Shown: positions 9,253 to 17,173 of the stretch, one piece after another
Numbering within the stretch: position 1 is the first letter of the stretch
How the letters are laid out: each line of letters begins with the position of its first letter
Assembly: GCA_937923115.1 (NCBI GenBank)
Contig: CAKZTE010000002.1
Coordinates: forward strand, 1-49,385
Origin: an uncultured Caulobacterales bacterium
GTDB lineage: Bacteria > Pseudomonadota > Alphaproteobacteria > Caulobacterales > Maricaulaceae
Length of the DNA: 49,385 nt
Reading direction: 5' to 3'
Translations under genes and position numbers: made by a program
Notes under the pieces: generated by a model
What the model saw: the letters and a program-made list of their open reading frames with translations, nothing else
The model's database searches: none
What the model was told of the DNA's origin: nothing

Positions 9253-9275
9253 CAATTTGCGGCTCAATTTGCGGC
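9253..9275. promoter_or_regulatory. tandem CAATTTGCGGC repeat upstream of the response regulator
   Basis: CAATTTGCGGC occurs at 9253-9263 and again at 9265-9275, exactly 12 bases apart and 22 bases upstream of the regulator start. OmpR-family proteins bind two directly repeated half-sites about one helical turn apart, so this is a candidate autoregulatory site; inference. Confidence 0.4.
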
Positions 9276-9283
9276 GAAATATA

Positions 9284-9319
9284 TTGACTTCCATCGCCCT
9301 ACTGTAACAATGACTGTAA
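9284..9319 (+). promoter_or_regulatory. candidate ilvE promoter with tandem ACTGTAA boxes
   Basis: TTGACT at 9284 could be a -35 element, though the -10 is weak. ACTGTAA is repeated at 9301 and 9313, again with a 12-base period, somewhat like PhoB-type half-sites. It lies 69-87 bases before the ilvE start, in the gap shared with the response regulator gene. Confidence 0.35.
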
Positions 9320-9387
9320 AGATCTATAACGGCAAGTCTGGAAACCCTGCAGCCTGCTAAATTGAAATATGAATTGAGAGTTAGACC

Positions 9388-10266
9388 ATGATTGAAAAAG
9401 CCTATCATGACCGTGACGGCCAAATTTGGATAGACGGTGAGTTCGTAGAGTGGCGCGAGGCCAAAATCCATGTGCTGACACACTCGCTTCATTATGGGTC
9501 TGCTGTCTTTGAAGGCGATCGTGCCTATGAGGGCAAGATTTTCCGCCTGACTGACCATAGCCAGCGTCTTGTGAATTCAGCCGAGTATATGGGATTTGAA
9601 ATTCCGTTTACGCGCGACCAAATTGATGCAGCCTGTAAGGAAACATTGGCGAAGACGGGGCTGGGTGACGCTTACATTCGTCCGTTTGCCTGGCGAGGTT
9701 CTAACATGATGGGCGTGGCCTCTAAGAACAATAAAATTCACTTGGGCGTCGCCGCATGGCACTGGGGCAATTATTTTCCTGATAAGATGAAAGGCATTCG
9801 CCTAACAGTTTCAAAGTGGAAACGCCCAGCGCCCGACACTATTCCTTGTAAGTCTAAGGGCGCAGGTCTTTACATGATTTGCACGCTTTCTAAAGACGCC
9901 GCCGCAGCGGCGGGTTTTGATGACGCGCTTATGTATGATTACAAAGGCCGCGTTGCCGAGTGTACGGGGGCGCATATCTTCTTTATCCGCGACGGCGAAA
10001 TTCATACACCGACGAATGATATTTTGCTCGACGGTATTACGCATGACACGGTTATGAAGTTGGCCGCTAAGCGAAACCTTAAAGTTTATAAACGCGATAT
10101 CTATCCAAGCGAAATGCCGCATTTTACAGAATGTTTTATAGTCGGCACGGCTGCAGAAATAACGCCTGTACGCGAAATTGCGGGACATAACTATACAGTC
10201 GGGGATATCACCAAAACGCTGGCAGCAGATTACGACGCGCTTGTGCGCGGTAAAACTTCGCTTTAG
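9388..10266 (+). CDS. ilvE: branched-chain amino acid aminotransferase
   Basis: PLP-dependent class IV aminotransferase that makes or degrades Leu, Ile and Val. The N-terminal segment H-V-L-T-H-S-L-H-Y-G-S-A-V-F-E-G carries conserved substrate-site residues, the PLP lysine is K157 in S-K-G-A-G-L-Y, and E-C-T-G-A-H and L-D-G-I-T-H follow as in IlvE; D-amino acid transaminases and ADC lyases lack this combination. 292 residues is typical. The stop overlaps the stop of the convergent pgsA gene. The valine-degradation operon at 21530-24619 would use the keto acid after decarboxylation, so the two loci touch the same pathway. Confidence 0.93.
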   Translation: MIEKAYHDRDGQIWIDGEFVEWREAKIHVLTHSLHYGSAVFEGDRAYEGKIFRLTDHSQRLVNSAEYMGFEIPFTRDQIDAACKETLAKTGLGDAYIRPFAWRGSNMMGVASKNNKIHLGVAAWHWGNYFPDKMKGIRLTVSKWKRPAPDTIPCKSKGAGLYMICTLSKDAAAAAGFDDALMYDYKGRVAECTGAHIFFIRDGEIHTPTNDILLDGITHDTVMKLAAKRNLKVYKRDIYPSEMPHFTECFIVGTAAEITPVREIAGHNYTVGDITKTLAADYDALVRGKTSL

Positions 10267-10919
10267 CGGGCGTTAGCTTTTACAGCTTCGACTTTGGCAA
10301 GGGCGGCGCGCAAATAAAGACTTCCCGTATATACGGACAAGGCGGCTGCGAGCCAGATAAGGCCGAGGCCAATTCGGCCTGACCAGTCCACGAGTGATGG
10401 AAAAAATGTGTCGACGGGGATGATACCGCGCGTGGCAATCCAAACGATGAGAACGCCAATACCCAGCATCTCGCACGCTGTTTTCCATTTCGCGAGTTTC
10501 GTCGGCGGCATGATGCGGCCAGAGAGAGCCGCGTGCTCGCGCGCGCCGCTAACAAGGATATCGCGCCCAATAATAGCAAGGGCTGGCACCATGATAAAGG
10601 GGTCGCCGCGCGTCACTACGCAAAACCCGATAAGACAGCCTGCAACTAATAATTTGTCCGCAATTGGATCAATCATACGTCCAAAATCGCTCACCACTTT
10701 CCAGCGCCGCGCCAGAAACCCGTCCAAAAAGTCAGTAAACCCTGCAATAATGAAAAGCGTTAGCAAGACGGACGGGCGGCCTAGAAAGCTCTGCTGACCC
10801 GTTGATAATAATACAATTCCTCCCACGATGAACGGTATCATCATGATGCGCCCGATGGTCAAAACATTGGGTAAAAAACCCAGCGGGTGCGGGGAGGTCT
10901 CAAGAGAGGCTGCCGACAT
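10263..10919 (-). CDS. pgsA: CDP-diacylglycerol--glycerol-3-phosphate 3-phosphatidyltransferase
   Basis: Membrane enzyme making phosphatidylglycerophosphate, the committed step to phosphatidylglycerol. It has the intact CDP-alcohol phosphatidyltransferase motif: D-F-L-D-G-F-L-A-R, then G-R-M-I-D-P-I-A-D, with all four aspartates plus the G and A-R residues. L-P-N-V-L-T-I-G-R near residue 16 is typical of PgsA. About five to six hydrophobic segments; 218 residues. The start overlaps the stop of the upstream, divergent paralogue as TAATG. Phosphatidylglycerol is the lipid donor for Lgt encoded at 4310. Confidence 0.93.
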   Translation of the reverse strand: MSAASLETSPHPLGFLPNVLTIGRIMMIPFIVGGIVLLSTGQQSFLGRPSVLLTLFIIAGFTDFLDGFLARRWKVVSDFGRMIDPIADKLLVAGCLIGFCVVTRGDPFIMVPALAIIGRDILVSGAREHAALSGRIMPPTKLAKWKTACEMLGIGVLIVWIATRGIIPVDTFFPSLVDWSGRIGLGLIWLAAALSVYTGSLYLRAALAKVEAVKANAR

Positions 10920-11626
10920 TACGCTGCCTTATCATGCTCTGGGGATACGCCCTTTAGAATCGCAATGCCTGTAAAGACAGAAATGATAGCCGCGATCCAG
11001 AGCAAACATTGCCCCGTAATCCAAACGTGAGGCGAGGTCGTGTTGAAAATTTCTACGATATTGCCGTCGTCAATCCGCTGCATGTCAATCCAAGCGGTAA
11101 GCCACGGCGAAGATAACAAGGTACAAACGGCAAAAATCGTGAGCGTGTTTTTCAGCCACCCCCATTTCGTTGTAGGCCATCCATATTTTGAAAACTCATA
11201 GCCTTTCAAAAGGCCAACGGTGATTTCGCGTCCGATGATCAGCAACGCGGGAACAGTAAAAGCCCAGCCTAAAACACCATTTTGCCAGACGACATAAAGC
11301 AGCGCGATAAGTGTACCGATGATTAAAACGATGTCTGCAATATCATCAAACCAGCCAAATTGGCGGGCGGCAGAGCGTTCTGATCCGCCAATAATGTCGT
11401 CCCAAATATCAGTCAGCGCCGCAATAATGAGAAGGAATGTCGCAAGAAGTGCGGCGTTAAGCTCCGGCCAGCCCATGATAATAATCGCCATGACAACGGG
11501 CGTTAGAATGACGCGAATAAGGGTTAGCCCGTCGGCAAATGCGCCTCGCATGCCGCTGACGGACTGCACATGGCCCTCACCGTAACCTTGATTGTCTATG
11601 TCACTCGTATGGATTTTATCATTCAT
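10919..11626 (-). CDS. divergent CDP-alcohol phosphatidyltransferase-like membrane protein
   Basis: Second PF01066-like protein, with the same hydrophobic layout and an N-terminal A-D-G-L-T-L-I-R. Its catalytic motif is altered. It reads D-I-W-D-D-I-I-G-G and later F-D-D-I-A-D: the four aspartates keep their spacing, but the glycine after the second Asp is Asp and the A-R pair that contacts CMP is G-G. It may use another substrate, be inactive, or act with PgsA. A frame continues upstream to 11779 but overlaps uvrC deeply; I chose ATG 11626, which overlaps the uvrC stop by 8 bases (ATG 11638 is possible). Encoded directly before pgsA with a TAATG overlap. Confidence 0.72.
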   Translation of the reverse strand: MNDKIHTSDIDNQGYGEGHVQSVSGMRGAFADGLTLIRVILTPVVMAIIIMGWPELNAALLATFLLIIAALTDIWDDIIGGSERSAARQFGWFDDIADIVLIIGTLIALLYVVWQNGVLGWAFTVPALLIIGREITVGLLKGYEFSKYGWPTTKWGWLKNTLTIFAVCTLLSSPWLTAWIDMQRIDDGNIVEIFNTTSPHVWITGQCLLWIAAIISVFTGIAILKGVSPEHDKAA

Positions 11627-13511
11627 GAAAATACTCATATATGGTTTGTGCCAGTGTTTCGCTGACACCTTCAACATTTGAAAGTTCAGTAACAGATGCT
11701 GATTTAACTTCTTTCGCAGAACCGAAGTGCGCCAATAAGGCCCGTTTTCGGCTCGGTCCGATTCCACCGATACCATCAAGCGGACTTGATTTCATCTGTT
11801 TTTTGCGCCGCGCCCTATGGGTGCCAATGGCAAAACGGTGCGCTTCGTCGCGCAGGCGCTGAAGATAATATAAAACGGGCGTACGGGGCGGCAATGTAAA
11901 GTCGGCGCGGCCATTCATATAAAACGTCTCTCGGCCCGCATTACGATCAGGCCCTTTGGCAATGCCGACAAGCGTTGTGCGATCCAGCGCGCCAATCTCC
12001 TGCATGACATCCGTCACAACTGAGAGCTGGCCTTTCCCGCCGTCAATTAAAACAAGGTCGGGCCAAACAAGGGTGTCGTCTTTCATAAGCCGAGAAAAGC
12101 GCCGCCGGAAGACTTCGCGCATCATGGCGTAGTCATCCCCAGGTACGGCATCGACATCTTTTATATTGAATGTGCGGTAGTCGCGCCGCTGAAAACCGTC
12201 AGGCCCAGCTACGATAAAAGCGCCAATGGCATTTGTGCCTTGAATGTGGCTGTTATCGTACACTTCAATACGCTCAGGAGGGGCATCTAAATCGAAAATG
12301 TCTTTGATACCCTTAAGGAGGCGCGCTTGCGATGCCGTTTCGGCCTGTTTTCTCGCGAGCGCCTCTTCAGCATTGCGAACAGCGCGGTCGATCAGTGTTT
12401 TCTTCTCGCCTCGTTTTGGAGCTATGACGGAGACCGAAATGCCAGAGCGCTCCGATAGTGCGCGCTCTAAGAGATCGCGGCTTGGGACGTCTTCGCTCGT
12501 AAATATAAATTTTGGAATAGGTTTGTTGTTGTAAAACTGCGCGATGAAAGCATCTAATATGACGGCTGCGGATTCGTCCTTGCCATGCCGAGGAAAGAAG
12601 CTGTGATTGCCCCAGTTCTGACCAGCGCGAAAAAAGAAGACTTGGATACAAGTCTGCCCGCCGCCGCTATAAAGGCCTATGACGTCACCGTCCGTAAAGG
12701 TTGTCGGGTTAACCGCGCCAGAGCTACCAGAAACATAAGTAAGGGCCTTTAGGCGGTCACGCAGCTCAGCAGCTTTTTCAAAATTAGTTTCTTTGGAGGC
12801 GGCTTGCATTTGGGCCGTGAGGCGCGTGCGAAGAACATCCGATTTTCCGCGCAAAAAATCTTCGGCGTCTTTTATCAGTTCACCATATTCTAGTATTGTT
12901 ATTTCGCCCGTGCAGGGCGCAGAGCAGCGCTTAATCTGGTGCAGCATACAGGGGCGGGTGCGCGCTTCGTAATAGCTGTCTGTGCAATTTCTTAGCAGAA
13001 AGGCGCGCTGCAAAGTGTCAAGCGTTCGGTTGACCGCGCCTGCACTGGCGAAGGGCCCAAAGTAATCTCCCTTAATTTTGCGTGCGCCGCGATGCTTGGT
13101 GATTTGCGCGGCAGGGTGATTTTTACGTACAAGAATATAAGGAAAACTTTTGTCATCTCGTAGCAGGATATTATAGCGCGGCTTTAGGCGCTTAATCAAA
13201 GAGGCTTCAAGTAGCAGCGCTTCCGTCTCGCTCTCAGTAATGACAAATTCCATTGTCCGAGTTGCGCGTATCATGCGCTGAATGCGAATAGTGTGCCGCT
13301 TGTACTTTGTGTAAGCCGTAACGCGTTTTTTTAGGTCCTTGGCTTTGCCAATATAAAGCACCGTTCCGTGCTCATCAAACATACGGTAGACGCCCGGTTT
13401 ACTTGGCAGGCGCTTCACATAATCAGCGATAAGCTTATTGCCCTGCAGCGGTCCGTTTTTGCCATTTTCAGGCGCTTTTAAATCGGGGTTATGGGAATCG
13501 GGTGTTGCCAT
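11619..13511 (-). CDS. uvrC: excinuclease ABC subunit C
   Basis: Nucleotide excision repair endonuclease that makes both incisions around a lesion with UvrA and UvrB. An N-terminal GIY-YIG domain is visible (P-G-V-Y-R-M-F, V-L-Y-I-G-K-A-K), followed by an E-N-C-T-D-S-like Cys region, a UVR motif (N-F-E-K-A-A-E-L-R-D), the RNase H-like domain starting near E-V-Y-D-N-S-H-I-Q-G with I-D-G-G-K-G-Q, and C-terminal helix-hairpin-helices (L-D-G-I-G-G-I-G). A TTG at 13565 extends the frame, but ATG 13511 better fits family length; neither has a strong RBS. Lies within the folB to pgsA run. Confidence 0.96.
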   Translation of the reverse strand: MATPDSHNPDLKAPENGKNGPLQGNKLIADYVKRLPSKPGVYRMFDEHGTVLYIGKAKDLKKRVTAYTKYKRHTIRIQRMIRATRTMEFVITESETEALLLEASLIKRLKPRYNILLRDDKSFPYILVRKNHPAAQITKHRGARKIKGDYFGPFASAGAVNRTLDTLQRAFLLRNCTDSYYEARTRPCMLHQIKRCSAPCTGEITILEYGELIKDAEDFLRGKSDVLRTRLTAQMQAASKETNFEKAAELRDRLKALTYVSGSSGAVNPTTFTDGDVIGLYSGGGQTCIQVFFFRAGQNWGNHSFFPRHGKDESAAVILDAFIAQFYNNKPIPKFIFTSEDVPSRDLLERALSERSGISVSVIAPKRGEKKTLIDRAVRNAEEALARKQAETASQARLLKGIKDIFDLDAPPERIEVYDNSHIQGTNAIGAFIVAGPDGFQRRDYRTFNIKDVDAVPGDDYAMMREVFRRRFSRLMKDDTLVWPDLVLIDGGKGQLSVVTDVMQEIGALDRTTLVGIAKGPDRNAGRETFYMNGRADFTLPPRTPVLYYLQRLRDEAHRFAIGTHRARRKKQMKSSPLDGIGGIGPSRKRALLAHFGSAKEVKSASVTELSNVEGVSETLAQTIYEYFHE

Positions 13512-13575
13512 ATGTGGCAATGTAGGGAGGGAGCCGCTATGACGCAAACGGCTAGGCCCAATCAACGCCGAATAA

Positions 13576-13956
13576 TCAGGCTTTTAGCGGAACAGCGAAA
13601 AGCTGTAATGTCTCTAGCGCCACGCGCTCTAGCGCGACTTCATGGGTGCTTTCTAGGACCACATTGGGCGCCGCGCCAGCAGCGTGTGCTTCACGCCAGC
13701 GTTCTAGGCAGAGACACCATTTATCCCCCGGTTTTAGACCCGCAAACTGATACTCAGGACGCGGAGTTGATAAATCATTGCCGACAGCTTGGGAGAATTT
13801 TAAAAATTCGGCCGTCATGACGGCGCAGACGATGTGCCGCCCGCGATCCGTAGGCCCCGTCTCGCAGCAGCCATCCCGAAAATAACCCGTTAGCGGTTCA
13901 AAGCTGCAAGGCACGAGTGGGTCACCAAGGACATTATTTGAGTTTTTGAAGCTCAT
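13576..13956 (-). CDS. DUF2237 family protein
   Basis: Small conserved protein of unknown function. Diagnostic segments are visible: N-V-L-G-D-P-L-V-P-C-S at the N-terminus, G-Y-F-R-D-G-C-C-E-T-G-P near residue 24, H-I-V-C-A-V-M-T, G-N-D-L-S-T-P-R-P-E-Y, and G-D-K-W-C-L-C near residue 77. The conserved cysteines suggest metal binding or a redox role, but nothing is established. 126 residues, family-typical. Two bases after folB and upstream of uvrC in the same orientation. Confidence 0.9.
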   Translation of the reverse strand: MSFKNSNNVLGDPLVPCSFEPLTGYFRDGCCETGPTDRGRHIVCAVMTAEFLKFSQAVGNDLSTPRPEYQFAGLKPGDKWCLCLERWREAHAAGAAPNVVLESTHEVALERVALETLQLFAVPLKA

Positions 13957-13958
13957 GT

Positions 13959-14357
13959 TTATTTGCGCGTTCTAAAAATTTCTACACCTGCCGCATCGGC
14001 TTTTAGAAGGGCTTGCGGCTTGGAAATCTTAACCGTTATGGCTTGTACCCTTGGGTCGGCCGCCAGTGCCCAATCGGCAATGCGGTCTGCTAATGTTTCG
14101 ACAAGCTGCACATGGGCTTCCATGGTGATCTCCTCTGCTTTCTCTGCCACCAAACCATAATCTAGCGTCTCATGTAAGCGGTCTTCTTTGGGAGCGGGCA
14201 TTGGGCCCATATCAAGGCTGATGTCCATGATTATGGGCTGCGTGCCTTCGTATTCATGGGGATGAACGCCGATATTGGCTTGGATTAGAAGCCCCTCGAC
14301 AAAAATGCGCATGGCAGGCCGAGCGTTGTTTTTGCGGCTGGTAATTTTTTTTAGCAT
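13959..14357 (-). CDS. folB: dihydroneopterin aldolase family protein (FolB)
   Basis: Folate-pathway enzyme that converts dihydroneopterin to 6-hydroxymethyl-dihydropterin and glycolaldehyde. The FolB fold is recognisable from G-L-L-I-Q-A-N-I-G-V-H-P-H-E, the conserved E of the Y-E-G-T-Q-P segment, the L-D-Y-G-L-V strand and the L-V-E-T-L-A-D-R-I-A helix. 132 residues, with a basic N-terminal extension of about 15 residues. Lies four bases after an SDR that resembles pteridine reductases and close to a QueD-like gene, so the three probably handle pterins together. Confidence 0.87.
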   Translation of the reverse strand: MLKKITSRKNNARPAMRIFVEGLLIQANIGVHPHEYEGTQPIIMDISLDMGPMPAPKEDRLHETLDYGLVAEKAEEITMEAHVQLVETLADRIADWALAADPRVQAITVKISKPQALLKADAAGVEIFRTRK

Positions 14358-14361
14358 TGTC

Positions 14362-15114
14362 TTAATCCAAAATCAGGTCGGGTGTTTGCCATGTCAAGTG
14401 TTGACCGCTGTCTATGGCAATCATTTGCCCGGTCACAGCGTGGGCGTTCAAAAGATAACGCACGCCGTCCAGCAATGCCTCTGCGGAGGAGGGACGTCCG
14501 AGCAGAGTTGCGGCGGCTTCTGCATTAAACTCGCCCGTTTGTTGGTGAATGTTGGGTAGGGTCGGGCCGGGGCCTATGCCGTTAACCCGAAGGCGCGGCG
14601 CGTAGCTTTGGGCTTGTGTTTTTGTCGCCCAAAACAGCGCGGATTTGGCTGTGCTATAGGTAAAAAACAGAGGGTTGGGTTTCAGCACCCGCTGGTCAAT
14701 CATGTTGATAATCGCGCCTGTGTCACCTGTGGGTAGTTGCTGCGCAAGTTTTTGTGTGAGCATGAGAGGAGCCCGAAGATTGATTTCCATATGATAATCA
14801 TAGCTCGCGCGCGTGAAGGTAGCGGCTGTATCGGGCGCAAAGGTGGAGGCGTTGTTTATAAGAGCGGTAAGGGGCGATCCTAGCGCCGCGCTTGCCCGGT
14901 TTATCAGGCTGTCGACCTCTTGCGGAACTGCGAGGTTTGCTTGAACAATGGCTGCCTTGCCGCCCGCCTCATTAATCTGCTCTGCAAGCGCGAGAGCCCC
15001 TGCCTTTGAGCGGTTATAGTGGACGGCGACGTCCCAGCCATCACCCGCGAGGCCAGTTGCGAAATGCGCGCCGACGCGCGCACCAGAGCCCGTGATAAGG
15101 ATAGAGCGGCTCAT
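14362..15114 (-). CDS. SDR oxidoreductase, pteridine reductase (FolM/PTR1)-like
   Basis: Short-chain dehydrogenase. The dinucleotide motif reads T-G-S-G-A-R-V-G, matching the T-G-x-x-x-R-x-G form that marks pteridine reductases rather than ordinary FabG-type enzymes; N-N-A-S and the catalytic Y-S-T-A-K follow. In FolM/PTR1 such enzymes reduce dihydropterins or dihydrofolate with NADPH. A frame extends to 15156, but ATG 15114 overlaps the QueD-like stop as ATGA, so I use it; 250 residues. The flanking folB and QueD-like genes support a pterin substrate; that is inference. Confidence 0.82.
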   Translation of the reverse strand: MSRSILITGSGARVGAHFATGLAGDGWDVAVHYNRSKAGALALAEQINEAGGKAAIVQANLAVPQEVDSLINRASAALGSPLTALINNASTFAPDTAATFTRASYDYHMEINLRAPLMLTQKLAQQLPTGDTGAIINMIDQRVLKPNPLFFTYSTAKSALFWATKTQAQSYAPRLRVNGIGPGPTLPNIHQQTGEFNAEAAATLLGRPSSAEALLDGVRYLLNAHAVTGQMIAIDSGQHLTWQTPDLILD

Positions 15115-15494
15115 AGCGCGCGCGGCAAACGCCTTACGCGTGCGCGCTCTCCGCATGAGGGACGTCCCACTTCAACGCAGACGAGGCCCGGTAGTTTCGT
15201 CTCAAGACGTTCAAATATCCATTCTGCAATTTGTTCAAGCGCTGGAGCGGAGAGGCCTTCGACCTCGTTGAGAAGCGCGTGGTCCAGCGGCGCAACAACG
15301 CCGCTTATGATTTGTTCGATTTTCCAGAGGTCACGAATCCAGCCTTTATCGTCTTGCGGATCGCCCTGCAGCGTTACCGTTCCCTTAAAGCTATGGCCGT
15401 GGACTTTCTTGAAAAGGTCATTGGCATCTGCATGACCGAAATAATGCGCGGCTTCGAACTGAAAATCTTTTTCAATTTCAAAAGTCAGGGCCAC
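15111..15494 (-). CDS. 6-pyruvoyl/6-carboxytetrahydropterin synthase family protein lacking the usual Cys
   Basis: PTPS/QueD fold: zinc ligands in F-E-A-A-H and V-H-G-H, and D-H-A-L-L-N-E-V near residue 72. The catalytic cysteine, expected four residues before the H-G-H histidine, is Phe in L-F-K-K-V-H-G-H, so the classic QueD or PTPS reaction is doubtful. The C-terminus has R-P-S-C-G-E. Starts with GTG and no strong RBS; 127 residues. It sits ahead of a pteridine-reductase-like SDR and folB, suggesting a folate or other pterin role rather than queuosine. Confidence 0.8.
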   Translation of the reverse strand: MALTFEIEKDFQFEAAHYFGHADANDLFKKVHGHSFKGTVTLQGDPQDDKGWIRDLWKIEQIISGVVAPLDHALLNEVEGLSAPALEQIAEWIFERLETKLPGLVCVEVGRPSCGERARVRRLPRAL

Positions 15495-15503
15495 ACGGCA
15501 AGC

Positions 15504-16478
15504 CTAAATGACGGCGCGAACAAGAGCCGCGAGATAAAGAAGATATCCAATGAACAGCATTGCGCCAGTCTTGCGCCCGATGGGTTGGCGCGTGCCAATA
15601 AATACCATGAGGAAGACCATCGCGACGAGCATAACCCAGAAGTCAAATACATAGAGCTGTTTTGCAATCCCGACAGGGCCAGAAAGTGCCGCCGCGCCCA
15701 TGACAGCAAAGAGATTAAATATGTTTGAGCCCAGTACATTACCACTCGCGACTTCAGAGTGACCGCGATAAGCTGCGACGATAACAGTTGCGACTTCGGG
15801 AAGTGATGTGCCAATCGCAACAATGGTCAGGCCAATGATCGTCTCATCAATGCCCATGACTGTGGCGATCTCGACGGCGTTGTCGACAATCAAGTTGCCG
15901 CCAATAACGAGGCCAATGAAGCCTGCGATTACGAAGAAACCAGACATCATGACGCTTGCAGGAAGGCCGTCTTCACCTTCTTCAATTTCGGTCATCTCAG
16001 CAAGAATGGGGTCTTCTGCGCCTTCTTTGGCGAGGCGGAACATCCACAGCAAATAAATCACAATGCCGCCAAACAATATTGCGCCTTGCCACATTTGCAA
16101 AGGATTGCCGAGAAAGGCGAGGCCGATGAAAATTATTGTCGCTGCGAAAGCAACGAGGGCATTGCGGCCTACACCGGGCATGTTGGTTGGGATAGCCATT
16201 ATCATGGCGGGCAGCCCTAAAGCGAGCAGCACATTTGCAATGTTTGAGCCGACTACATTACCTGAGGCAAGTTCGCCTGCGCCCTTCATGACGGCTTGAA
16301 TGCTGACAACAAGCTCAGGCGCAGATGTGCCAAAAGCAACAATCGTTAATCCCACAATAAGTGATGGTATGCCCCAATGACGGGCTAGCGCCGCTGCGCC
16401 GCGTACAAGAAAATCTCCTGCAACGATGAGCACAACAATGCCGCTAACCAGCAATAAAAATGCAGGGAGAAGGCCCAT
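15504..16478 (-). CDS. calcium/sodium antiporter (CaCA family, YrbG-like)
   Basis: Inner-membrane exchanger with about ten transmembrane segments in two inverted halves. Both alpha repeats are visible: V-A-F-G-T-S-A-P-E-L near residue 48 and V-A-I-G-T-S-L-P-E-V near residue 220, each followed by the G-N-V-x-G-S-N motif. A cytosolic acidic loop (E-M-T-E-I-E-E-G-E-D) lies between the halves. 324 residues is normal. Followed after nine bases by the QueD-like gene, so it may head the operon; a small membrane-protein gene lies just upstream on the same strand. Confidence 0.92.
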   Translation of the reverse strand: MGLLPAFLLLVSGIVVLIVAGDFLVRGAAALARHWGIPSLIVGLTIVAFGTSAPELVVSIQAVMKGAGELASGNVVGSNIANVLLALGLPAMIMAIPTNMPGVGRNALVAFAATIIFIGLAFLGNPLQMWQGAILFGGIVIYLLWMFRLAKEGAEDPILAEMTEIEEGEDGLPASVMMSGFFVIAGFIGLVIGGNLIVDNAVEIATVMGIDETIIGLTIVAIGTSLPEVATVIVAAYRGHSEVASGNVLGSNIFNLFAVMGAAALSGPVGIAKQLYVFDFWVMLVAMVFLMVFIGTRQPIGRKTGAMLFIGYLLYLAALVRAVI

Positions 16479-16508
16479 AATTAGATCCGCTTAGAAAGAA
16501 TCGTAGGT

Positions 16509-16640
16509 TTAGTCGAAGCGTTTAAACTCGAGAATGTTCAATCCGCCGAATAAAATGGCAATAAGGAGAAAAACAAATATTGCGGGGTCCATGTGAAATA
16601 ACCCAAAAATGCTAATGCCGGCATAAATAATAGCGCTCAT
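16509..16640 (-). CDS. small membrane protein, 43 residues
   Basis: Short frame starting M-S-A-I-I-Y-A-G and ending in E-F-K-R-F-D. Residues 2-15 and 20-37 are hydrophobic, suggesting two short membrane segments or one plus an amphipathic stretch. ATG 16640 is preceded by GAGGG at RBS spacing, which supports translation. The frame continues upstream but overlaps the VOC gene on the other strand with non-conserved sequence. Thirty bases upstream of the antiporter gene on the same strand. No family recognised. Confidence 0.5.
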   Translation of the reverse strand: MSAIIYAGISIFGLFHMDPAIFVFLLIAILFGGLNILEFKRFD

Positions 16641-16779
16641 AAGACCCTCTATCCGTTTGTTTATACAATTTGTCATCAGTTGACGCCCGATTGAGACCCC
16701 TATACCCTTAAACGCGCAAAAGGCCAATAATTTGTGATGAATTCTGAGGGCATTTTTGGCGCATGTGAGCGAGGGCGAG

Positions 16780-17163
16780 ATGGCAAAAGTTTTAGGGTTT
16801 GGTGGGGTCTTTCTAAAAGTTGATGACCCTGCGAAATATTGCCAGTGGTATAAAGACGCTCTGGGCGTGGATATAACAGATTGGGGCACAATGATGTGGG
16901 AGTCTGATGGCCATGGCCATACGATGCTAAGCCCATTTACGCGTGACACGTCTTACTTAAACCCGTCAAAGCGCGGATTTATGATAAACATGCGCGTGGA
17001 TGATGTAGCAACCTTAATAGCATCGGCGCGTTCTGCTGGAGCCGATATTATTGGCGATACCGAAAATAATGAATACGGCATTTTTGGCTGGTTTATCGAT
17101 CCAGAAGGTATCAAGATAGAGTTATGGCAAGAACCGTCGTCCACTGAGTCGGCAGAAACCTAA
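16780..17163 (+). CDS. VOC family (glyoxalase/bleomycin resistance-like) protein
   Basis: Single-module vicinal-oxygen-chelate protein: G-G-V-F-L-K-V-D-D-P near the start, Y-K-D-A-L-G-V, and the closing D-P-E-G-I-K-I-E-L-W-Q-E that holds the metal-ligand Glu. Such proteins are metal-dependent lyases, dioxygenases or resistance factors; the substrate cannot be told from sequence. A TTG at 16756 would extend the protein, but ATG 16780 follows GAGGGCGAG, so it is preferred; 127 residues. Ten bases separate it from the BON-LysM gene, probably an operon. Confidence 0.85.
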   Translation: MAKVLGFGGVFLKVDDPAKYCQWYKDALGVDITDWGTMMWESDGHGHTMLSPFTRDTSYLNPSKRGFMINMRVDDVATLIASARSAGADIIGDTENNEYGIFGWFIDPEGIKIELWQEPSSTESAET

Positions 17164-17173
17164 AGGATGAAAT

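Noticed and set aside
16641-16949. Long minus-strand extension of the 43-residue membrane protein
   Set aside because: It overlaps the VOC gene and has no conserved sequence; the short form has a good RBS.
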